A DNA stretch of 64,000 nt from Orientallactaga sibirica (taxonomy: Eukaryota; Chordata; Mammalia; Rodentia; Dipodidae): assembly GCA_036365145.1 (NCBI GenBank), contig JAEOAD010000052.1, forward strand, positions 11,717,501 to 11,781,500, given 5' to 3'. The notes beneath the pieces were generated by a model that searched no databases, was not told the origin of the DNA, and worked only from the letters and a program-made list of their open reading frames with translations. Both the position numbers and the translations under genes were made by a program. Positions within the stretch are counted from its first letter, which is position 1. The number at the start of each line of letters is the position of its first letter. This document shows positions 34,431 to 44,949 of this stretch, one piece after another.

Positions 34431-36439
34431 ACAGCTATGTGTCACACCCATCGTTGGTAGTAGTGTCAGCAGTGTATTATCAGCATCCACACTGCATGAA
34501 CAGCCATCCTGCGCCAGGCACAGTGCTAAGCTGTTCTCTCACAGCTGAGGAAACTGTGATGGGCTGGAAGGATCGGTGCTGACTGGAGCCATCCTGTTGA
34601 CAAGTGGAGGCTGAACAGATAGAAATGCACTTGAACCCAAATTTGTCTCACTCCAGAACGACTAAACTCAACCGTCAGCTGGCCTCAGGTCTTCATTCAA
34701 CTGGTATTTATGTAGCATTTGATAAAACCTGCCTGCATATAGCACCATGGAGTTCACGAAGCAATTTCAAATACATTTCCTCGTTTCAAACGCACAAAAG
34801 CCTGTGAAGTAGGTCAAGTATTAATATCGCCTGCTTTGACAAGAGCAAGGTAATTACAGGAGGACTGGAGGCTGGGAGCCAACCAGTTCATAGTGGTCGG
34901 GCCTGCCTGGCCTGGGAGCCCTGGGTCCTATAGTACCCTGTAGTACCATGTCCTGGGGTTCTACATGGACCCCTCAGTTATGGTATGCCAGACAGACAGC
35001 AGAAGGCATACGTGCTGGCTGTGTGGATTTTGCCTGTACAGTTTCACAAAGGAAACAGATCCAAAAGGGTGCCGGGGACAGTGTGGAATCACGCCTTCCT
35101 GTGCCCAGGTCACATGGGAAGACCATGAGCGGCCCGGAGTGGAGACAGTTGGCGTGTGGCTGAGGCCAGGCTAAGCCTCTATTAGTTAGGTTGGACCCTG
35201 GAGCAGTGGAGGATTGGCTGTGCTGTAGAGATGCTGGTGGGGAGCGTGGGTAGAACCTGAGAGAGGGTGTGCCGGGGGACACCATTACAACCCAAGTTTA
35301 AATGGTGGGAGTGAGGGCGTGTGTGCAGGAAGGAAGCCATGGAGAATCATCCAGGCCAAGTCAGGCACCCCTGGGCTGGACTTGCAGCCACCCGGGTGCC
35401 TGGGGCACATGGCCACCTCTGGCCCTCCCGCCGGTTTCAGGAGACCTCACTGTCGCTTCAATTGCTCTGATTAGAGGAGCAAAAACAAGCCAGGTGTTAC
35501 CAGGAAATGGTCTAATTAGCACTTGCTGCTGACAATTTCTTTTTCTTTTTTTTTTTTTTTTTTTTTTTCTGTTTTAAACCCTGGACATTTTTCTTCACTA
35601 ATCATCTCTCAGTTCAACCAGCACAGAGCTCCGTGCGATTTACCTTTTGATGTGCATAGACGAGAACTCTTGAATTTCAAAGAGCCGGCAGGGATTTGGG
35701 GGAATGGAATGCAGAAGCTCCAGCAGTAATCAAAGCTCATTAGAGGTTATTCTTCAAGCAGGTTTCTTTCCTCTCTGCCTCCCTCTCCCCTCCTGCCCTG
35801 ATTAGATGGCTGGCGGTTGGGTTTGCTATGTTTTCACTGGGACAACCGCAGTGAGTGATCTCCACCTACCACCTTCTGGTGGCGACTGAAGCCTCCTTCC
35901 TCTTCCCGTCTCTCACCTCCCCACAAAGCTTGACAGTGGGCCCAGGGCTTCATGTTGGGGTTCTTCTCCCCACCGTACACTATTTCCATGGTGAGAATTA
36001 AAACTTTATAAATAAAGGTAGCTCCAGGCAGGGTTCCCTTCCAAGACACTTCGTCTCTTGCACAGAAGGGGCTGTGCTCATAAAACAGCTCAGGCAGACC
36101 TATGAAGAGGGTTGCTCACAATGTCCTCACCAACACCCCCTCTGCACTCCCACTCCATCATCCACAGGGCTCTGGGTATCTTGCAATGACTGGTGTGGAC
36201 CAGAAGTATTTTTTGAGAAACGTTGAGGTTTGGGGGTATTCAAGAGAACTCTGAGGCCCCGAGTTAACACTGAAAACCAGTGTGTGCCCCTAGGGCAGAA
36301 ATCCACAGCTCAGGAGGGATAACTGAAGTCCATTCAATTTAAAAAAATAATTAATGGCACATAACATAGGAAGAATTGCTACCATTTATCATCACCTAGT
36401 ATCATGGGGCATGCTGAGTGCCCCCTATATGCAATCTCC

Positions 36440-36570
36440 TTTAAATCTCAATCACCCCTTGAGGTCGCTACTCTTGTAACTACTCCCATTTTATAGATGA
36501 GGCACTTTTCAGCATAAGCAGTTAAGTAACTTGTCCAAGATAACACTGTCTGTATAAAGTGGAGCTCATG
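36440..36570 (-). mobile_element. MIR-like SINE relic
   Basis: 'cccattttatagatgaggca' and 'agttaagtaacttgtccaag' are typical antisense MIR words. Confidence 0.65.
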
Positions 36571-37869
36571 TCCCCTCCCTCGATTCCCAGTGCCCAGCAC
36601 ACAGTGGGTGTACACTCAAACCCCCTCCAGAAAAGAGCACTCACTGGCCCTGGGCTCTGCAGTACAGGAGAACCTGACAAGGCTTCACGCTGTGATGTCA
36701 CTGCAAGAAGAAATGTACACTCACCTCTCCAAACAGGCCCTAAGCCAATAGGAGGTGTCTTTCAGGCAGTTTTTTGTGGGGAGGGGAGGATGCTTGAAAA
36801 AAATTCCCAGAAAGCAGTTCGGACAACCTTTGTCTCAGAGACAAAGTTAGTCTTGGCCTGTATCTAAAACTCTGAAATGGGTAATAATTACTCCATTCAA
36901 AAAGATAGTCCATTGGCCTGCCTCATGAAAAAAAAAAAAAAAAAAACCTAAGAAAAATAATTGGGCTTCAAGTCAGATGTTGAAACTTCTCGCCTTATAC
37001 AACTTTTCACTCAGACCTGGCCTTAGTATATTATTCTAAATAGTCAAAATCTAAATTGTTGGCCAGAATTCGGGACATTTGACCCCACAATCTTGTGGGA
37101 TCTTGAAAACATTCCTCAGAACACTGACAAGTGGTTGGAAATCCCATGCCTCCGAGCCTTTGTCTGCCTCCGAACCCATTCCTCCTCAATTGCTGCCTGT
37201 TGGGTCCTTTAAGTTAAAGTCCCACCATCAAGCTCCCCACCCCCCTTCTACTGTACTTTCCCTTCCCCTCCTCCCTCAGAGCCATCTCCTTCCTCCGACC
37301 CCACCTGCACCTCTCCCTTCTCACAGCCAGACCCATAGGCCTCTCCACCCCTTCATCTTCTCCCTCTGCTGCCATGCTTCGGTCCCAACCCCATGACATC
37401 CCCAAACCTCCTTCCTTCACCCCAGCCCCAGCTTCTCTACACAGGGTTCCCAGTCCCTGAGATCCACCTGCCCTTGCCTCCTTGTTCTACCCCAACCCCT
37501 CCTGTTCTCATGGCCCAACCCTGCCCCCTCTCCTCTGCACCCCCCGGAGAGGTTCAGAAACACATGGTCCATTGCAAGTATGCACCCCCTTTTCCATGAC
37601 AGACATGTCTCCCCAGATGGAGGAACTATTGGGCAGTTGTTTTTTTTTCCAGAAAATTCCTCCAAATTTATAAAAGAATTTTTACAAAATTTCTCCTTAA
37701 AGAGTTTGCTAACACCTTCAGGCACCATCTATGGGAAATTTTATGGGGCACTTAGTAAATACAGTCCCTGTATTCTGAAAGAAATTAAAACACAGAAATT
37801 AGCAAAGGGGAGTAGATTTAGGTAGGGAAGAAAGTTTTAATATCATCTCCACTGGGCCTATGACCTTCT

Positions 37870-38074
37870 TCCGACTTATTTTTATTTATTTATTAATTAT
37901 TATTATTACTATTATTTTGGTTTTTCGAGGTAGTGTCTCTCTAGCCCAGGCTGACCTGGAATTCACTGTGTAGTCTCAGGGTGGCCTTGAACTCATATCG
38001 ATCCTCCTACCTCTGCCTCCCGAGTGCTGGGATTAAAGGCGTGCGCCACCACGCCCGGCTCCGACTTATTTTTA
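37870..38074 (-). mobile_element. B1 SINE with perfect target duplications
   Basis: The element (37885-38059) carries 'cctggaattcactgtgtagt' and ends 'gccaccacgcccggc'. It is flanked by exact 15-bp copies of tccgacttattttta at 37870-37884 and 38060-38074. Confidence 0.95.
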
Positions 38075-38829
38075 AAAGTTAGGAAACAAAGGCCAGAACA
38101 TAGTGTGAATTCAGCTTTCAGACAGGTGATCCAGGACTTCCTTGGGGACAGAGGACCTGTATGGCCTGCACTGTCTCAGGCTGTCTGCTACAGAGAGGTT
38201 TTTATTCAAGTGCAAGCTGAGGAGAATGGGCTAGGCAATCTGTCTTAAAGATCCACCAAGTTTAGAAAGAAAAAAACAGGTTCTGGGGTTTACGGGATGA
38301 TGAAAGTAAGCCCCCCCCCTATTCCTGGCCCCACAGAGTTCTTTGTCCCCAGGTCTACTCTTGTGTAATTTTTTCTTTGGCAGTCAGCTTGAAGCTTGGG
38401 TTCCTGCATATCTACCAAACACACTAGTTTTGCAAGTGATCAAAAGGGATTGTCTGATAATGAAAGGGAGGGTCAGGGTCACAGGTATCTTTCTTCAGAA
38501 TATTTTTCCTCTCACTGGGCTGCAGCATGAGGTCAGGGCTACAATGACAGCAGGCCGGTAAGGCACAAAACCAACTGCCAGGGTCAGGAAGTGATCAATG
38601 CCATCGGAAGCTTAAGCTACCAAGGAATCTCACGGGAGGAAGCAATTAATTCTTCATAAGTAGATTGGAAAGCTGTTAGAGAGGAGGGTACATTTGAACT
38701 GGTCCTTGTGGACAGTGCGGGGCCATTTCAAGCAATCCAAGAAGAGGCATTCAGTTGTGAACAAACAGGACATGTTTGGATAACAATACTGGCTGTGGAC
38801 AGCTGTGGAAAACGTAGGAGGCATGGGGT

Positions 38830-39115
38830 GTATTAACTATTTTTCTCATTGTTATGAAAAAAAATACCTGACAAAGGCAACTTAGGGAAGAAAAGGTTTG
38901 TTCTGGGTCACAGTTTGATGAATACAATCCATGGCTGGGCAGGCATGATGGCAGAAGGTGTTCACATTGCCTCCAAAGTCAGGCAGTAGGGAGCAATGAC
39001 TGCTGGGGTTCAGTCTGGGGTCCCGGCTCACGGGCCGGTGCCACTCAGAGTTAGGGAGCGTCTCCCGCCTCGGGTAACCTAAATCTATGAAATCCGTCAC
39101 ACACTTTCCCGGGTA
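38830..39115 (-). mobile_element. MaLR-type LTR relic, antisense
   Basis: 'atacctgacaaaggcaactt', 'gggaagaaaaggtttgttct', 'gcatgatggcagaaggtg' and 'ggtaacctaaatctatgaaa' match a rodent MaLR LTR in antisense. Confidence 0.7.
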
Positions 39116-39469
39116 TTTGTCCCCTTGGGGATTCCAGTTCTGTCAGGCTGACAGTCATCACTACTGGGGCCCCAGGGGGTCAAAGTGGTTTGTGTGACAT
39201 TCTCAGAACCACTGTCCTCTTTCACCGATGAGACTGGGGAATGCTTGTTGGGAATGCTCCCTGGAATTCCTGTCCTGTTGAGGACCTTCACTAAGATGGA
39301 GAAGGCAGAATGACAACCTGTTGGCTCCCAGGGCATCAGAGGGACTGGACAAGTCTTTGTTGTCTCTGAGCTCCCCGCGTTCCTCCCATGCAGTGATTGT
39401 GATTTTACACCCAGAGTGATACGTGCATCTTGCCACTGGAAGATGTAATTCTTTTCCTTCTTCCCACAG

Positions 39470-39537
39470 CATATTAAACCGCACGCCCATACATCTGATC
39501 CAGGAAATCATCTTGGTGGATGACTTCAGCAATGACC
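39470..39537 (+). CDS. Galnt14: Galnt14 internal coding exon B
   Basis: This 68-nt exon follows 'cttcttcccacag' and ends before 'gtaagt'. Its first base completes a Ser codon with exon A (AG|C). It then encodes 22 codons, [18 protein letters not shown] followed by FSND, and ends on the first base of a Pro codon. The '[11 protein letters not shown]' stretch is the strand-loop around the UDP-contacting acidic residues in GalNAc-transferases. Compared with human GALNT14 as I recall it, I see SVL to SIL, TPTH to TPIH and REI to QEI, all at positions that tolerate change. The preceding intron is 7976 bp. Confidence 0.95.
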
Positions 39538-40169
39538 GTAAGTAATATTCCTTCCTCACAGCAATTGAGGCACACAGGTGTAGTCCCAGGCGCCCTAGAA
39601 CAGGAAGAGGGAAGCCCACCGATTTTTCCAGGGGTGGAGGAAAGCCAGAATTAGCAACAGACGTGGAAGATGTTGAGTACCCAGGCCTGAACTCAGAAAG
39701 CTGATAAATCTTAAACTTGAGGAACACCACCGTGTGTTCATGTGTGTATGATGTGCATGCACTATGCATGTGTGCACACATGTGTGAATGCATGGCATGC
39801 AAATGTCATGTGTCACTGTCCATGAACTTACACTCCTGGACATGGGAAGAGACATCAGATCCTCAGAGGATCATCACTGGGAACTCGGGCCCAAGTCATG
39901 CCCACTGCCAGAGAGTTCCAGTTCAGATGCGGCATCAATGTTCCAGCCTGAGCCAAGGCTGCCGGGACTTGCCCCTTTCATTCCCTGGAGGTCTGAGTGG
40001 GCCTTGTCTTTGAGATCTCCTGTCATCTGGCCACAACACAGTCAGCAACTCCCTTTGAACCTTTTGACACACTGGTTGCCCCTATTTCCTGCCTCTTACC
40101 TCCCTATTCACCCTGTGTAAGACCTTGTTTCCCACTCAGATTTATACCCCAAGATGCACTTTTTCTGTT

Positions 40170-40470
40170 TGTGTGTATGTGCATGTGTGTGTGTTTCATG
40201 CGCATGTATGTGCCAGAGGACAACCGAGGCCAGCGTTTCTCCGATGTCTCTCATTGGCCTGCAGCTCACCAAGTAGGCTAGACTGGCTGGCCAGACAGCC
40301 CAGGACCCACCTGTCTCCACCTCCCCACTCTGGGACTGTAAGTGCACGTGCCACCACACGGCTTTTTTTTTTTTTTCTTTTTCTTTTTCTCAGATGTATT
40401 CTGGGGCTCAAAGTCAGGTTTTTAAGACTATACTGCAGGCATTTACCAACTGAACTATCTCCTCAGCTCT
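40170..40470 (-). mobile_element. B4-like SINE
   Basis: 'cagctcaccaagtaggctag', 'actggctggccagacagccc', 'acctgtctccacctcccca' and 'aactatctcctcagctc' are in antisense order of a rodent B4 element. A T/C tract at 40364-40390 interrupts it. Confidence 0.72.
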
Positions 40471-41074
40471 CACATCCACTCTTCCCAAGGGGAATTTGTG
40501 TGTTCAGTCAGAAAGGCCCAATAATTATCTAAGCTGCATCCAAATTCAAGTTCTGGCCACACTAACCTCTCTTCTGAGAGCCGCGGCCCAGCAGCCTGGG
40601 TGCTGTTCCTTGAAGCCAATCACATTCAGGCCGAGCAGCCTCTTCCCAGGGCAGAGCTAGAGGAAGTGGGTCGGCTCCCAGGGACAGCTGCCAGTGACAT
40701 CTGTAGCCTCCAGCACAAATGCTCACTAAGCACAGGGAGCCATTCACACATGGGGTCCTGCGGGGCAAGCACAGCAACCCACACCCGTGACAGTCCCTGC
40801 TCTCGTCATGCAGAAGCGGGCCAGCCACGAGGCTCCCGAGTCTGAGATCTGGAGCTCAGTGACATGCTCCTCCTTGCCCACGGAAGAAGAACAGGGAGGT
40901 GGGAGACACTGCTGTTCTGGGGCAGCCTGGTACTGAGGAGGAGAAGAAAGCGTGGCAGGAGTCTCTGAGCAGACTATCCCAAGGGTGAGCGCCTGCACCC
41001 AGGAGCCACACTGCCTCAAATCTTTGACCTGGAACGTCCTCACTCAGCAGCCACATGCCTCCAGAAAATCGCTC

Positions 41075-41195
41075 CCCTTGCTGTGTCAGCTTCCTTGTCT
41101 GTGACACACACATGGTTGTAATCATACATATGGTTGGTATAGACTCATTGCATTAACATACACAGAGTACTCAGAATAAGTTCTGGCCCAGAGGA
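41075..41195 (+). mobile_element. MIR-like SINE relic
   Basis: 'gtgtcagcttccttgtctgt' and the later 'gtactcagaataagttc' fit a diverged sense MIR. Confidence 0.4.
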
Positions 41196-41894
41196 CGCCT
41201 ACAGGAGGATCTAGAAAGAGGACCTCGTATTGCTCCTTAGAGTTCAGAGCCAGAGAGGTCATGGCCAGCAAATGAACCAAGCGAAAACAAAAGGGTGAGA
41301 CGAAGGTGTGGCATTCAGGTCCAGGGAACTGCTGAGCTTTGGGAGGTGATAAGATGGCAGGCTACTTCCGAGATGACTGGGGCCAGTGATTAAGGCCAGT
41401 GGGGGCAGGAGGTATGGAGAGGGAGGTCTTGCCTTTTCGGTCACATTGTCCTGCTTGCTGGAGAGCATCTGCCATTATCATCTGTGTGTGGTGGACAGTC
41501 CAGTGCTCAATCCCTTCTTCAAGAAAGCCTCCATGATCCAAAAGTAAAGCCCACACTCCCTTCCCTCTGTTTCTGGTTCCCAGTAGTTTTTTCACACCCA
41601 TGCAAGTGGAAGGACTTGTCTTTTAATGGCCTATATCAAAGGAGAAAGGTCCTCTGGTGACCAGACCAAGATGTCACACCTAAAATGTCCTCAAGCAAGT
41701 GTGTAGGTGCCGCTATGCCAGTGTTCCAAATAGACCTGCTTGAGGCCACTTGATCCCAACTAGGCCATCTTGTCTCAGGAGACCAGTGATGTCCAGTCCC
41801 TTCCCCAGCTCAGGTGCTTCCCTGGAGTCAGGAACCAGGCTCTGCGATGCCAGTGGGGAAGATGATGAAGGCTGCCAGCCACGCTTCCTAGTTA

Positions 41895-44072
41895 CCCTGC
41901 ACACTGTCACATCCCGACTGTCACTCACACTTGTGTGCGCTCACCTGCACACAGCCACATCCCCGACTCTCACCCACACTTGTGTGCGCTCACCTGCACA
42001 CTGTCACATCCCGACCCTCACTCACACATGTGTGCACTCACCTGCACACTGTCACATCCCGACCCTCACTCACACATATGCACTCACCTGCACACTGTCA
42101 CATCCCGACCCTCACTCACACATGTGTGTGCTCACCTGCACACTGTCACATCCCGACCCTCACTCACACATGTGTGTGCTCACCTGCACACTGTCACATC
42201 CCCGACCCTCACTCACACATGTGTGTGCTCACCTGCACACTGTCACATCCCGACCCTCACTCACACATGTGTGTGCTCACCTGCACACTGTCACATCCCC
42301 GACCCTCACTCACACATGTGTGTGCTCACCTGCACACAGTCACATCCCCGACTCTCACTCACACATGTGTGCACTCACCTGCACACAGTCACATCCCCGA
42401 CCCTCACTCACACATGTGTGTGCTCACCTGCACACACTGCATCCCGACTCTCACTCACATCACCTGCACACAGTTGCATCCCCGACTCTCACTCACACAT
42501 GTGTGCGCTCACCTGCACACAGTCACATCCCCGACCCTCACTCACACATGTGTGTGCTCACCTGCACACAGTTGCATCCCCGACCCTCACTCACACATGT
42601 GTGTGCTCACCTGCACACAGTCACATCCCCGACTCTCACTCACACATGTGCACTCACCTGCACACAGTTGCATCCCCGACTCACTCACACATGTGTGTGC
42701 TCACCTGCACACAGTCACATCCCCGACCCTCACTCACACATGTGTGCGCTCACCTGCACACAGTCACATCCCGACCCTCACTCACACATGTGTGTGCTCA
42801 CCTGCACACAGTCACATCCCCGACTCTCACTCACACATGTGTGTGCTCACCTGCACACAGTCACATCCCCGACTCTCACTCACACATGTGTGCGCTCACC
42901 TGCACACAGTCACATCCCGACCCCTGCACACTGTTGCATCCCCGACTCACCTGCACACATGTCCCCCGACCCTCACTCACACATGTGTGTGCTCACCTGC
43001 ACACTGTCACATCCCCGACCCTCACTCACACATGTGTGCGCTCACCTGCACACTGTCACATCCCCGACCCTCACTCACACATGTGTGCGCTCACCTGCAC
43101 ACTGTCACATCCCGACTCTCACTCACACATGTGCACTCACCTGCACACAGTCACATCCCCGACCCTCATTCACACATGTGTGTGCTCACCTGCACACAGT
43201 CACATCCCCGACCCTCATTCACACATGTGTGCGCTCACCTGCACACAGTCACATCCCCGACTCTCACTCACACATGTGTGTGCTCACCTGCACACTGTCA
43301 TACCCCCGACCCTCACTCACACATGTGTGTGCTCACCTGCACACTGTCACATCCCCGACCCTCACTCACACATGTGTGTGCTCACCTACACACTGTCACA
43401 TCCCCGACCCTCACTCACACATGTGTGCGCTCACCTGCACACTGTCACATCCCGACCCTCACTCACACATGTGTGTGCTCACCTGCACACTGTCATACCC
43501 CCGACCCTCACTCACACATGTGTGTGCTCACCTGCACACTGTCACATCCCGACCCTCACTCACACATGTGTGTGCTCACCTGCACAGTCATACCCCCGAC
43601 CCTCACTCACACATGTGTGTGCTCACCTGCACACAGTCATCCCCGACCCTCACTCACACATGTGTGTGCTCACCTGCACACTGTCACATCCCCGACTCTC
43701 ACTCGCACATGTGCACTCACCTGCACACAGTCACATCCCCGACCCTCATTCACACATATGCACTCACCTGCACACAGTCACCCCCGACCCTCACTCACAC
43801 ATGTGTGTGCTCACCTGCACACAGTCATACCCCCGACCCTCACTCACACATATGCACTCACCTGCACACAGTCACATCCCCGACTCTCACTCACACATAT
43901 GCACTCACCTGCACACAGTCACCCCCGACCCTCACTCACACGTGTGTGCTCACCTGCACACAGTCATCCCCTACCCTCACTCACACATATGCACTCACCT
44001 GCACACAGTCACATCCCTGACTCTCACTCACACATATGCACTCACCTGCACACAGTCACCCCCAACCCTCAC
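41895..44072 (+). repeat. Minisatellite, about 45 units of 45-49 bp
   Basis: This tandem array has a full unit of 48-49 bp. Each unit carries in order 'cactcacacatgtgtg' (or variants), 'ctcacctgcacac', '(t/a)gtcacatccc(c)' and 'gac(c/t)ct'. I counted about 45 copies of the cacctg core, starting at 41942 and ending at 44043. Spacing is mostly 48 or 49 bp and drops to 45-46 bp near the 3' end, where 'acatatgcac' variants dominate. Most units contain the 12-bp palindrome cacacatgtgtg. Stops are almost absent on the + strand, so three overlapping long open frames cross it, which is expected of a stop-poor repeat. It is not a CRISPR array, since the whole unit repeats without unique spacers. Copy number is probably polymorphic. 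Confidence 0.97.
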
Positions 44073-44092
44073 TCTGGCCTTTCCGTTTGCAG
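44066..44092 (+). promoter_or_regulatory. Galnt14: 3' splice region of exon C, probably using the last minisatellite unit
   Basis: The final repeat remnant 'ccctcac' fits the yUnAy branch-point pattern, with its A at 44071, 22 nt before the exon. It is followed by a short pyrimidine tract 'tctggcctttccgtttgcag'. The same ctcac motif recurs in every upstream unit. Use as branch point is inferred, not shown. Confidence 0.5.
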
Positions 44093-44158
44093 CTGAAGAC
44101 TGCAAGCAACTCCTCAGGCTGCCCAAGGTGAAGTGCTTACGGAACAATGAGCGGCAAG
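44093..44158 (+). CDS. Galnt14: Galnt14 internal coding exon C, abutting the minisatellite
   Basis: This 66-nt exon follows 'ggcctttccgtttgcag' and ends with 'cggcaag' before 'gtaggc'. Two bases complete a Pro codon from exon B (C|CT), then 21 codons encode EDCKQLLRLPKVKCLRNNER and Q, and one base starts a Gly codon. The 'RNNERQG' string fits GALNT14. As I recall, GALNT16 and GALNT2 have RNDRREG there, so this exon helps decide the paralogue. The donor gtaggc is weaker than a gtgagt lying 22 nt downstream at 44181. The large minisatellite ends only about 20 bp upstream of the exon. Confidence 0.94.
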
Positions 44159-44306
44159 GTAGGCTGTGCCGTGGAGCCACGTGAGTCAGGGCAGGGAGGG
44201 CTGAGTGTGGTCTGGGTGTTCAAGAGAATGCCGGGTGGATCCTCTGCGCTTTGATCAGACAGTGGAGCGACAGTCGCACCCACCTGGTCATCTGTGATTA
44301 ATGCAG
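44159..44306 (+). other. Galnt14: Galnt14 short intron C-D (148 bp)
   Basis: This compact intron begins gtaggc and ends gattaatgcag. The pyrimidine tract before the acceptor is poor because it is interrupted by purines. A second gtgagt lies at 44181, 22 nt inside the intron. No repeat was recognised. Confidence 0.93.
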
Positions 44307-44428
44307 GTCTGGTCCGGTCCCGGATGCGAGGTGCTGACATGGCTCAGGGGACCACTCTGACGTTCTTGGACAGCCACTGCGAGGTCAACAGGGACTGGCT
44401 GCAGCCCCTGCTGCACAGGGTCAAAGAG
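44307..44428 (+). CDS. Galnt14: Galnt14 internal coding exon D (D-x-H metal site)
   Basis: This 122-nt exon follows 'gattaatgcag' and ends before 'gtgagt'. Two bases complete Gly from exon C, then 40 codons end in phase 0. The peptide reads [20 protein letters not shown], then [23 protein letters not shown] is the D-x-H motif (about residues 199-201) that binds Mn2+ and the UDP-GalNAc diphosphate in this family, and it is intact. The 'AQGTTLTF' and 'VNRDW' strings fit GALNT14 better than GALNT16. Differences from recalled human sequence are Ile to Met at two sites (RSRM, ADMA). The intron before it is only 148 bp. Confidence 0.96.
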
Positions 44429-44624
44429 GTGAGTCCTGAGCAGCACAGCGAGGTTTCCCGCCTGCCACTCCTTCGAGGGTCTCTTATGCTTGTCACTTCA
44501 CAGATGCCCCATTCCCCCGGGAGATGGGTAGAACAGGTTGCGACCCTCACTCGATAGATGAAGGACAAAGTAGCCTGCACAAGCTCACACAGCAGTCAGT
44601 GGTGGACAAACCCGTGGACGTGTG

Positions 44625-44785
44625 AACAAAGATGGCCAGTGGCCTAGTGGGCAGGAAACTAGGAAGGACATTGGGGCTGGAGATACAGACATGTTAGTGT
44701 CTGTTGAAAGGAACAGTCATTCATCAACCTTGTCCAAGGACCGCAGGTCTAACATGAAAGGGTTTGGCAACTTGGAGACTGTAGA
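44625..44785 (+). repeat. Segment similar to 52322-52470 (first copy)
   Basis: 'ctaggaaggacattgggg' then 'ctggagatacagacatgtta', later 'ggaccgcaggtcta' and 'atgaaagggttt', match the second copy closely. It is either an old interspersed repeat or an intragenic duplication within intron D-E. Confidence 0.8.
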
Positions 44786-44949
44786 CGGGAGTCACCTGAT
44801 CACTTACCCTCTGCTGCCTCTGTGTCCCCAGCGTCTGCAGACACAGCTGGGTTACTAGTGATTGCACTCCCCACACTGCCAGTGCAGCGTTTCTGACAGC
44901 CTTTGCCTGTGCCTGGACACCCGCCCTCCTCTCCACAAGCCCTCTGTGG

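Larger units (their letters stand above)
31494..39469 (+). other. Galnt14: Galnt14 intron A-B (7976 bp)
   Basis: The intron opens with gtaaga and closes with cccacag. It contains two MIR-like pieces (about 32310, 36440), a truncated DIP SINE (33480-33575), a MER5A-like relic (about 34285-34430), A or T tracts near 32866, 35537 and 36927, a B1 with target duplications (37885-38059) and a MaLR LTR relic (about 38830-39115). A non-repeat AT-rich block with homeodomain-like TAATTAG cores lies at about 35430-35790. No coding sequence was seen in the rest. Confidence 0.85.
39538..44092 (+). other. Galnt14: Galnt14 intron B-C (4555 bp)
   Basis: The intron begins gtaagt and ends tttgcag. Its distal 2.2 kb is the minisatellite at 41895-44072. 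Proximal parts hold a TG/CA-rich stretch (about 39725-39810), a B4-like SINE (about 40170-40470) and a MIR-like piece (about 41075-41195). I see nothing recognisable in 40480-41070 or 41200-41890. Confidence 0.88.

Noticed and set aside
41895..44072. Possible CRISPR array
   Set aside because: The complete 48-49-bp unit repeats with no unique spacers, and the context is a mammalian intron.
41750..44184. Three overlapping open frames of more than 700 codons
   Set aside because: They arise from a stop-poor tandem repeat read in three frames, encode only a repeated Thr/His/Cys/Ser/Pro pattern, and lie in an intron. Simultaneous openness of all frames argues against coding.
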